Source of the DNA: Poa pratensis
Lineage: Eukaryota > Streptophyta > Magnoliopsida > Poales > Poaceae
DNA: 64,000 nt
Assembly: GCA_947311845.1 (NCBI GenBank)
Contig: CAMZMU010000059.1
Coordinates: 57,510,444 to 57,574,443 of the forward strand
Reading direction: 5' to 3'
In this document: one piece after another, positions 55,529-64,000 of the stretch
How the letters are laid out: each line of letters begins with the position of its first letter
How positions within the stretch are numbered: position 1 is the stretch's first letter
The notes under the pieces: generated by a model
What the model was told of the DNA's origin: nothing
What the model saw: only the letters and a program-made list of their open reading frames with translations
Databases searched by the model: none
Program-made: the position numbers and the translations under genes

Positions 55529-57095
55529 TGACGTCACCGCGACGTCACCATGGGCCTGGGCTGGGCTGCTTCCTGTGCGGCCCGCCCGGCCCATTCTATT
55601 TTTTTCTTTCTGTTTTTTTCCTTATTTTCAAAAACTTCCGAAACTTTTCAAATATAGATCCAACCAAATTCAGACCAACTTCAAAAAAAATGTAACAAAC
55701 CTTTTCCAAATTATTAAAAATCACAAAATTTTGAAATTATACATGAAGGCTCATTTCACACCTTTACATCAATTTAAAAAACATGGATTTCACAAATTCC
55801 TTCTGAATTCAAATAGAATCCACATAAATAATATCAGTAATATCATTCAATATGATCGGCCCGATAAAAGAATTTGGTGCAACCCATTTTACTTACATAC
55901 AGTTTGCTAAATCATTTAAATACAACAGCCCATATTTGTATCATGGCCTTCAAAATATCAAATTAAGAATACCACAAGTGCAAATATTCAAAAATAGCTG
56001 CTTTAAACTTATTTTCCAAACAAATATATTTCAATCGTAAACCAAATTCTAAAATAGAACATGCTTTACATAATTTTAAATACTTTATAGATATTGTTTT
56101 ATGGTATTTAAACAATTTTCAAAAACTACTAAATGCTGCAAAATCAGTAACTTTAGCTATATCCATCAGAACAAAATGAATTTTTGTTATCAAAACGACC
56201 ACAAAAAAAAGTCAGCTAGGGCGCGACATCAAAACCACAAACATATTTAGACATTTTCAAATTGTTCAAAATTTACCAAAAAAACAAATGCACTCGCTCT
56301 TATTACATGGATAAATGAATGGAGTTGAATTTTTTTTTAAAAATCTAAACATATTTTGCTTACACAAAGTCGACAAAAAAATTGCATAATCAATAAATTA
56401 AATCTACTTATCAGAAAAGTATAAAAAAATATCGAAATACAAAGAAAAATACATGCTACCTATTTACGACAACATACGAACATTTTTTTACATTTTAACT
56501 TACCAAATATTTAGAGACAACCTAGATGCATTCCCTCCAATTAAATGGAGCTGCATTTAAAAAAAAATATACTGTATTTCCACTGTTTACGGAGCTTAAT
56601 TAAATATGGTAAAATAAAAACATAAACCTACATAATTCAAATGGGTCAATATTTGAATGATTTTACGGAAAAAAAACTACAATTGAGCATTCCATCTCAA
56701 ATTTCAGATTTGCATACTTTTAAAAAAAAAACTTCAATCTTGAACATTTTGTAAACACTACAAGAATTTAAATTTGAATAACTTCCACATTGTACAATTC
56801 CTAAGATCTATTTGAGAAATTCAACTCAAATTTCAGAAATAGAAATCATCCAACGTTACATGCCTTCCAGCTCCGAACATTTTGTAAACATTGAAAGTAT
56901 TCAAATTTGAATACATTCCATCGCGGACAATTCTTAAATTCACAACTTTTTCCAAGCGCAAACTTATTTCAATTCAAACGATTTTTAAACGTTTTCCTCT
57001 TAGTGTTTCCACTTCATAGATACAAACATATTTCGAGATACAAACTTTAACATAAATTATCACCAAGGGCGCGGCGTGCCGGCGCGACAAAATTC
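55529..57095. other. AT-rich gene-free stretch
   Basis: TGACGTCA and GACGTCA (55529-55547) stand at its start. From 55600 the sequence is low-complexity AT-rich with frequent TTCAAATTTGAAT-type words and no coding signal, to a GC-rich GGGCGCGGCGTGCCGGCGCG at 57067-57086. Probably a relic of a large transposon. Confidence 0.4.
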
Positions 57096-57458
57096 AACTA
57101 GTAAGAGAATATTGATTCCTAAATCTTAAATTGGTGATTTTAGGAATTTCGTAAAGTGAACAGCAAAAATCTGTTTCTGCGCAGCAATCAAAATTAAGCA
57201 TCATCTTAACATTAGAGGCTACTCTTGGCACAACAATGCGAGAAAATAAAGATACAAAGGAGTTGCTACAGAAGTAAACAAGCACCTTGACTCAATAAAA
57301 GAAAAATTGCAGAAAAATAAAATGGGTTGCCTCCCATAAGCGATTTTCTTTAACGCCTTTTAGCTAGGCACAAAGCATGCATCAAGTATTACCAAGTGAA
57401 GAAAGGTATAATTCATCAAAAGCTTCATCAAGAACAGGGTTTGTCACACTAGGACTTT

Positions 57459-58146
57459 TCAGTTTACGTAATTTTTGGAAAGAAAATTTAAATAGACCAT
57501 TATGTGACTCACCCTCAAGTTCATTGAACACGTTATCTGTTTTAAACGCACCCGTGGGTTTTGGTTTAGAAATTTTTGCACATACATAAATTTTTGCTCA
57601 CTCCCCACAAAAGGCTTTTGGTTTTTAGTTTTAATAGAGGTAAAAGTAGAACTTATTACATCCATAGCCTCCTCTAATTCACCAATCCTAAGATTTTGAT
57701 TATCTTGAATAGTACTAGTTTCTAAAACAGCAATTCTTTCATTAATGGTTCCCAGTGATTCATCAACTTTGCGAGTACTATCAAGGAGATTTGGCAAATT
57801 TTTCTCTATAGACTCCAATTTCTTTATAACATCTTCCAAGGTGATCTCATTTTTAATGTTACTAACAGGTAGTGTTCCTACTAGGCTCTCAATAATATAA
57901 CAAGCTTCCAACGCAGGGGTACCAAGAAAGTTACCTCCCGTCAAAGTGTCCAAGACATATCTATACCAGCTAGTTATGCCAACATAAAAATTTCTAAGCA
58001 GGATCATAGTGGAATATTTTTAGTACACCTACGATGAGCATCGCTGATTCTATACCAAGCATCTTTCATACTTTCTCCACTTTGTTGCTTAAAAGATCGA
58101 ACCTCAACTTTAGGAACCAAAACATGATGAGCCGAACCAGACATGA
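57459..58146 (-). pseudogene. Athila-like gag N-terminal part, frame-disrupted
   Basis: ATG near 58146 (MSGSAHHVLVPKVEVRSF), followed by KDAWYRISDAHRRC, a pattern common at the gag start of Triticeae elements with this primer site. The frame shifts near 58018 and continues MILLRNFYVGITSWYRYVLD, then ALEACYIIESLVGTLP and a coiled coil (EDVIKKLESIEKNLPNLLD). Stops and shifts follow before 57459. Retroelement protein, not a host gene. Confidence 0.7.
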
Positions 58147-58339
58147 TAACTAACAGAAAACAAAACTAAAAATAAACTGAATGTAAGTAACTAATTTTTT
58201 GTGTTTTTGATAATTGAAAGCAAACAAGATAAAATAAAATAAACTAAGGAAGACAAAAACAAAGTAAAGAGATTGGAAGCGTGAAACTCCCCTTGCAGAA
58301 GACTGCTGTCTCCCCGGCAACGGCGCCAGAAAAATAGCT

Positions 58340-59938
58340 TGATGACGTGAAACACACGTTCATTGGGAGACCCCAAGAGGAAGGTATGATGTAGTCAGCA
58401 GCAAGTTTTCCCTCCGAAAGAAACCAAGGTTATCGAACCAGTAGGAGCAGCAACTCTTCAGAAGGTTGTCAACGGCGCCAGAAAAATAGCTGTTGAAGAG
58501 AGTCTGGACTGTTGACGTGGAATCTGCACACAACACAATCAAACTACTTTGCCCCAACGAAACAGTGAGGTTTTTAATCTCACTGGCTTGCTGAAAACAA
58601 AGGATTAAACGTATGGTGTGGAAAATGAGTATTAAATTGCAGAGAATGAAAAAGGAACAGTTTGCAGTTTGTGGTTGTTTTAATCAGTTTAAAAGAATGG
58701 ACCGGGGTCCACAGTTCACTAGTGGTGTCTCTCCATAAAAGATAACTAACATGTTGGGTGAACAAATTAGAGCTGGGCAATTGACAAATAGTGAGCGCAT
58801 GACAATGCATATACATGACATGTTGACTACAATGATATTTAATTGGGCATTACGACATAATACATAGACCGTTATCCAAGAGCATCTATGACTAATAATC
58901 CACCGCCGGGTTGTCATCCGACTCCCCCGTTGGTATTAAGTTGCAAGCAACGGATAATTGGATTAAGTAAAGTGCGTAATGTAAACAAACACATATGCCC
59001 GTGGACATAGCATCGTTAGGTTATCCCTAGTGGCAACAACACATCCACAACCTTAGAACTTTCTGTCACTGTCCCAGATTAAACGGAGACATGAACCCAC
59101 TATCTAGCATAAATACTCTCTCTTAGAGTTACAAGCATCTACTTGGCCAAACCATCTACGAGTAACGTAAAGCATGCAAGATCTTAAATAACATATAAGA
59201 TAGATTGATAATCAACTTGACATAATATTCAATATTCATCGGATCCCAGCAAACACAACATGTAGCATTACAATAATATGATCTTGATCATGTAGGGCAG
59301 CTCACAAGATCTAAACATGATAGCACAAAGTGGAGAGACAACCATCTAGCTACTTCTATGAACCCGTAGTACAAGGATGAACAACTCACGCATCACTCCG
59401 GAGGCAGGCATGGCGATGTAGAAGCCTCCGGTGACGATTCCCCTCTTCGGCAGGGTGCCGGGAAGAGGTTCTGAACCCTCCCGAGCTAGGGTTGACGACG
59501 GCGGCGTCTCTGGATCTTTTCTTGGATTTTTGCTTAGGTACTTAGGGTTTTTGCGTCGGGGGAATAAGTAGGCGAAAGGGCGGCGGCTGCGGACCCCCGA
59601 GGGGCCCACACCACCCTAGGGCGCGGCAGAAGGGGGGCCCGTGCCCTAGGTGCGTGTGGCCTCCTGGTGGCCCTCCTCTGCTGCTCCTTCGCTCCGTCAG
59701 CGTGTTCTGGAAAAATAGGCACCCCCGTGTAGTTTCGTCCAATTCCGAGAATATTTCCAGACTTGCTTTTCTGGAATACAAAAACAGCAGAAAACAGGAA
59801 CTGGCACTTCGGCATCATGTTAATAGGTTAGTCCCAAAAAATGTATAAAAGTGATATAAAGTAGATGCAAAACATGTAGCAACTGGTATAAAACAAGCAT
59901 GGAACATCAAAATTTATAGATACGTTTGAGACGTATCA
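58340..59938 (-). repeat. LTR of the Athila-like element, 1.6 kb
   Basis: Near-identical, in opposite orientation, to the solo LTR at 61006-62596 over almost the full length, including the ends TGATACGTC and GTCATCA. ORFs within it are incidental. Confidence 0.85.
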
Positions 59939-60120
59939 AGTACCCAAATTTGCCAGAATGGAAGTTAATCAACATTCCGGCAATCTCAAGGGTCTCTAGG
60001 GGTACCTGCACACATTTCATATCACAAATTCATCACAACCACCACCATAAATTCATCGACATATTGTACAACAATAAATAGTACAGAGAGCATCGACAGA
60101 GCTAAGAAAATTACTAACAC

Positions 60121-60290
60121 ACTAACCTAATATAAATTTCTTACACACTAAAATTGCTACACAATTCTATCCTACAATTTCTAACACACTAACCTAATAT
60201 AAATTTCTTACACACTAAAATTGCTACACAGTTCTATCACTAACCTAATATAAATTTCTTACACACTAAAATTGCTACACAATTCTATAC
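60121..60290. repeat. Tandem repeat, three copies of an AT-rich unit
   Basis: ACTAACCTAATATAAATTTC, then TTACACACTAAAATTGCTAC and ACA(A/G)TTCTAT recur from 60121, 60188 and 60239 (spacings 67 and 51). Confidence 0.85.
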
Positions 60291-60344
60291 GAAATTTCTT
60301 GCTACACTAAAATTGAGAAATTAAGAAAGAAATTGGGAGGGGAG

Positions 60345-60700
60345 GCGACGGTGGCAGCACCTCGGGCGCGGGGGAGGGGCGGCGTCGGTGCTCCGTGCGA
60401 GGGTTAACACGTCGGGGGCGGCGTGGGGGCGGCGTCGACGGCGGCAGCACCTCGGGCGCGGGGGAGGGGCAGCGTCGGGGCGGACGGTGTGGCGGCTGCG
60501 TCGGGGGCGGCATGGGGGAGGACGGCGTGGCGGCTGCGTCGGGGGCGGCGTGGGGGCGGCGTCCACGGCGGCAGCACCTCGGGCGCGGGGGAGGGGCGGC
60601 GTCGGGGCGGACGGCGTGGCGGCTGCGTCGGGGCGGCATGGGGCGGCCGTCGACGGCGGCAGCACCTCGACGTGGGGGCGGCGTGGGGCGGCGGCGTCGA
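60345..60700. repeat. GC-rich minisatellite-like array
   Basis: GGCGGCAGCACCTCG followed by GGCGCGGGGGAGGGGC recurs at about 60351, 60440 and 60570, with a fourth partial copy (GGCGGCAGCACCTCGACG) at 60655, separated by CGTGGCGGCTGCGTCGGGG-type spacers. Long ORFs here on both strands are composition artefacts. Confidence 0.7.
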
Positions 60701-60875
60701 CGACGGCCGGCCGGGCGGGGGCGGGGGCGTGTGCGCGCGTGGGAGAAAGAGGGCGGTGGGGGGCGGCGGCGGCGGGTGGGTGGCCGGGTGGGAGAGAGGC
60801 CAGGCGCGAGCGAGTGGATAAGGGCGGCCGCGCGCGGGTGAGGATAAGGTATGTGGCGGGCCCGCGTGCGAGGGT

Positions 60876-60913
60876 TACCGCTGGCGGACAGCGTGTGCTG
60901 TCCGCCAGCGGTA
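60876..60913. other. Perfect hairpin, 17-bp arms and 4-base loop
   Basis: TACCGCTGGCGGACAGC, loop GTGT, then the exact reverse complement. It lies 28 bases before a TATA box. Confidence 0.85.
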
Positions 60914-60940
60914 ATGTCTAGTTTTTTTTTATGTTTTCCT

Positions 60941-60948
60941 TATATAAG
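60941..60948 (+). promoter_or_regulatory. TATA box of the gene split by the solo LTR
   Basis: TATATAAG, followed by a GC-rich leader-like sequence (60955-61005) that is interrupted at CCCTT by the solo LTR and resumes at 62602. Confidence 0.55.
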
Positions 60949-61005
60949 GCCAGGCCAGGGAGAGCTGAGCCTGCCCCCTACTTGATCCGCGCCGCCGTCG
61001 CCCTT

Positions 61006-62596
61006 TGATACGTCTCAAACGTATCTATAATTTTTATGTTCCATGCTTGTTTTATACCAATTGCTACATGTTTTGCATCTACTTTATATCACTTTTATAC
61101 ATTTTTTGGAACTAACCTATTAACAAGATGTCGAAGTGCCAGTTCCTGTTTTCTGCTATTTTTGTATTCCAGAAAAGTAGTCTGGAAATATTCTCGGAAT
61201 TGGACGAAACTACACGGGGGTGCCTATTTTTCCAGAACACGCCTGACGGAGCGAAGGAGCAGCAGAGGAGGGCCACCAGGAGGCCACACGCACCTAGGGC
61301 GCAGGCCCCCCTTCTGCCGCCCTAGCGTGGTGTGGGCCCCTCGGGGTCCGCAGCCGCCGTCCTTTCGCCTACTTATTCCCCCCGACGCAAAAACCCTAAT
61401 ACCTGAGCAAAAATCCGCGAAAAATCCAGAGACGCCGCCGTCGTCAACCCTAACTCGGGAGGGTTCAGAACCTCTTCCCGGCACCCTGCCGGAGAGGGGA
61501 ATCGTCACCGGAGGCTTCTACATCGCATGCCTGCCTCCGGAGTGATGCGTGAGTAGTTCATCCTTGGACTACGGGTCCATAGAAGTAGCTAGATGGTTGT
61601 CTCTCCACTTTGTGCCATCATGTTTAGATCTTGTGAGCTGCCCTACATGATCAAGATCATATTATTGTAATGCTACATGTTGTGTTTGCTGGGATCCGAT
61701 GAATATTGAATATTATGTCAAGTTGATTATCAATCTATCTTATATGTTATTTAAGATCTTGCATGCTTTCCGTTACTCGTAGATGATTTGGCCAAGTAGA
61801 TGCTTGTAACTCCAAGAGAGAGTATTTATGCTAGATAGTGGGTTCATGTCTCCGTTTAACCTGGGACAGTGACAGAAAGTTCTAAGGTTGTGGATGTGTT
61901 GTTGCCACTAGGGATAACCTAACGATGCTATGTCCACGGGCATATGTGTTTGTTTACATTACGCACTTTACTTAATGCAATTATCCGTTGCTTGCAACTT
62001 AATACCAACGGGGACTCGGATGACAACCCGGCGGTGGATTATTAGTCATAGATGCTGTTGGATAACGGTTTATGTATTATGTCGTAATGCCCAATTAAAT
62101 ATCATAGTAGTCAACATGTCATGTATATGCATTGTCATGCGCTCACTATTCGTCAATTGCCCAGCTGTAATTTGTTCACCCAACATGTTAGTTATCTTTT
62201 ATGGAGTGACACCACTAGTGAACTGTGGACCCTGGTCCATTCTTTTAAACTGAATAAAACAACCACAAACTGCAAACTGTTCCTTTTTCATTCTCTGCAA
62301 TTTAATACTCATTTTCCACACATACGTTTAATCCTTTATTTTCAGCAAGCCAGTGAGATTGACAACCTCACTGTTTTGTTGGGGCAAAGTAGTTTGATTG
62401 TGTTGTGTGCAGATTCCACGTCAACAGTCCAGACTCCCTTCAACAGCTATTTTTCTGGCGCCGTTGACAACCTTCTGAAGAGTTGCTGCTCCTACTGGTT
62501 CGATAAACTTGGTTTCTTTCTGAGGGAAAACTTGCTGCTGACTACATCATACCTTCCTCTTGGGGTCTCCCAACGAATGTGTGTTTCACGTCATCA
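61006..62596 (+). mobile_element. Solo LTR of the Athila-like family, TSD CCCTT
   Basis: Begins TGATACGTCTCAAACG and ends CACGTCATCA. CCCTT is present on both sides (61001-61005 and 62597-62601). No internal region adjoins it, so the element was lost by LTR-LTR recombination. Confidence 0.9.
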
Positions 62597-62713
62597 CCCT
62601 TGTCCGCGCCGCTCGACGCCCTCCTCCGCACTCGGCGCCGCCCCAGCGCCCGTCGTGTCCTCCGCCGGAGCCGCACTATTCTCCGCACCGTCGTGGACCT
62701 CCCCTCCGTCCCC

Positions 62714-63219
62714 ATGCCAAGGTGTTGCCCGCCTCTCACTCCCCTACCTCCCCTACCTAGGTTGCATGCACCTTAGGTGTTTGATCAAATTCCGCACTCA
62801 TTTTTTAGATCCCGTGGATCGACGTCGACGATGTCCCTGTTGGACAATAGGGGCAATGTCCGGGACTGGGCTCCGCCGGGTTGGCACTGGGAGGTGGTAT
62901 CTTCCGGAACGCGTAGCTTGGTGAGGAATCCGGGTGACATCGTCGACCCGGATCTTCTTTGGTGGAAGTCGCATGGGCCACAATCGGTGCAGAGGGAGCT
63001 GGCCCCCGAGGAGGTGGTACGTCGCCGTATTAGGGAGGAGGACGAGCACGTCCGTCGCTACATGCATATGTTGGATACGCCAGCGGTGTATGATAGTAGA
63101 TGGCAGATTTTCATAGGGTTCCTTCTCATGTGAGTATTGACCCTGTGATGGTTCCTGCTCTTTGGGTGCTGAGCGTCGACCGTGATGCACCCCGCGGCTT
63201 TGGACCTGGCAGAAGTTAG
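62714..63219 (+). CDS. Small protein of unknown function, probable frameshift
   Basis: A likely mini-exon ATGCCAAG (62714-62721) with donor GTGTTG joins in frame to the acceptor TTTTTTAG (62808). The main frame reads RSRGSTSTMSLLDNRGNVRD, then WAPPGWHWEVVSSG, DLLWWKSHGP and a charged helix (PEEVVRRRIREEDEHVRRYM). It stops at 63131, but from about 63105 another frame stays coding-like (ADFHRVPSHVSIDPVMVPAL...GFGPGRS) to TAG 63217-63219, so a one- or two-base deletion is likely. AATAAA at about 63284 could be the poly(A) signal. No family recognised; it may be a transposon ORF. Confidence 0.4.
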
Positions 63220-64000
63220 TGATATTATTCGTGATGTATTAGGGTTAGATAAAAAATGGACTCCAGCTATGTAACTGGATTAAATAAAGATGTATGCGTG
63301 ATACTTTTGCATATTTTATCAATACTGCTTTTGTTAAAGTGAGGAAAATAATGTTCCCTACTTTGAATTATTCTGCAATGCAGACATTGTTTTATATTTG
63401 TTTTGTACTATTTAAACAATGGATAATCAACCAAGTATTAGGATTTTTCTTCATTTCTATCTAATTTCTCCTAGTTAAATGATTATGTTGATTTTCCGAA
63501 ATTAATCCAAATTTGAACTACAAGTGTTTTATAGTTTGCTCTCCAATTTTTAAAATAATCATTTTAATTAAGTCACACACCAGTGGTTATATCATAGAAA
63601 CATCAATAGTTTTAGAGAATTTGACCTCTTTCGGTGAATAGTCCCGGTGGCGGCCATTTTTGATCGACAGTTTTTCATAAAAGAAACAAATAGAGTGAAA
63701 AAAACACTCAAAAAGATATATCCTCTTGCATGAAGTCCTTTTATGTGTACTTAGTTGCTATGTAAAATGATAAACTTGATTTTTGGCAAAGTTTCAGAAA
63801 CATTCTTCACAAAAAGCACACACACATGAGAGAAGACACAACGGGAGCACACACACATCGTGTTTTTTGCAAAAATAATATGTACGAATCGATCAGAAGA
63901 ATGATAGGAATCCAAATATTTCGGTCATTACTTTTAGGTAACCGAATGACCGAATACATGAGAGAAGACACAACGGGAGCACACACACATCACTATATAG
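63220..64000. other. AT-rich 3' flank, no gene
   Basis: Non-coding AT-rich DNA. A 35-bp direct repeat (CATGAGAGAAGACACAACGG then GAGCACACACACATC) lies at 63825-63859 and 63957-63991. Confidence 0.5.

Larger units (their letters stand above)
57100..59938 (-). mobile_element. Truncated Athila-like Gypsy element: 5' LTR, primer site and gag start
   Basis: Minus orientation. LTR 58340-59938 (TGATACGTCTCAAACG to CACGTCATCA on the minus strand), then 11 bases, then the primer site TGGCGCCGTTGCCGGGGAGA (58328 downwards), then the start of gag. The element is lost beyond about 57100; no pol or second LTR. Flank after the LTR is AGTAC (59939-59943); its partner is missing. Confidence 0.8.

Noticed and set aside
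60307..60921. Overlapping long ORFs of 110-177 codons on both strands
   Set aside because: They follow from GC-rich tandem repeats. Proteins are simple Gly/Arg/Ala or Pro/Arg strings without domains.
61036..62924. ORFs of 169 and 267 codons in the solo LTR
   Set aside because: LTR sequence; the mirror copy at 58340-59938 has different broken frames.
63781..63992. Possible CRISPR-like array from spaced CACACACA repeats
   Set aside because: Only two copies, plant nuclear context, and repeat content is a CA-rich direct duplication.

Overview
The window reads as nuclear DNA from a grass of the wheat/barley tribe (Triticeae), judged from the elements it carries: Stowaway MITEs with CTCCCTCCG ends, long Copia and Athila-like LTRs, AT-rich relics, and monocot-style genes with short GC-rich exons. 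No rRNA, tRNA or CRISPR was seen. Gene islands are separated by nested transposable elements, and several insertions can be placed to the base from their target-site duplications (TSDs).

Layout. 1-3847: the 5' end of a Copia element on the minus strand, with an LTR of about 2.37 kb that cuts off the front of an F-box-associated-domain gene with an AT-hook tail (3848-5040). 5809-11594: a complete non-autonomous Gypsy-like element (TSD GGTTG) carrying gag but no pol. 12303-12610: a second copy of the AT-hook exon. 13154-25458: a three-level nest, in which a TIM17/22-like pseudogene is split by a small TRIM element, and the second TRIM LTR is split by an 11.6 kb Mutator-like element (MULE). That MULE holds a FAR1/MuDR-type transposase with one in-frame stop, a B3-domain gene, a two-exon coiled-coil gene, a Copia fragment and a Stowaway MITE.

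25459-29670: AT-rich relics and an 884 bp MULE-type element with a nested MITE. 29671-33646: a CC-NB-LRR resistance-gene homologue with three frame breaks and a LINE tail in its intron. 33892-34879 (-): an intact secreted alpha-carbonic anhydrase. 35284-41557 (-): NLE1/Notchless, 11 exons, with two apparent single-base deletions. 41852-44135 (+): LSM8, head to head with NLE1 across a 294 bp promoter rich in GGCCCA. 44639-45283 (-): a PR-1/CAP secreted protein. 46212-48600 (-): a LINE relic interrupted by a 1.13 kb non-LTR insertion with a 14 bp TSD. 49510-50010 (+): a HIPP-like prenylated protein that has lost its metal-binding cysteines. 50370-57100: a LINE tail, a 2.7 kb AT-rich TIR element, a hAT-type element and a GC-rich promoter-like block. 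57100-59938 (-): a truncated Athila-like element. 61006-62596: a solo LTR of the same family (TSD CCCTT) lying between a TATA box and a small unknown gene (62714-63219).

Functional reading. NLE1 (60S maturation) and LSM8 (U6 snRNA core) are housekeeping genes with a shared promoter of the kind used by growth genes. The NLR, the PR-1 protein and the HIPP-like protein belong to defence-related families. No operon-like cooperation is expected. The most unusual material is the gene-carrying MULE and its nest, the LSM8 intron duplication with a decoy splice site, and the gene leader split by a solo LTR.
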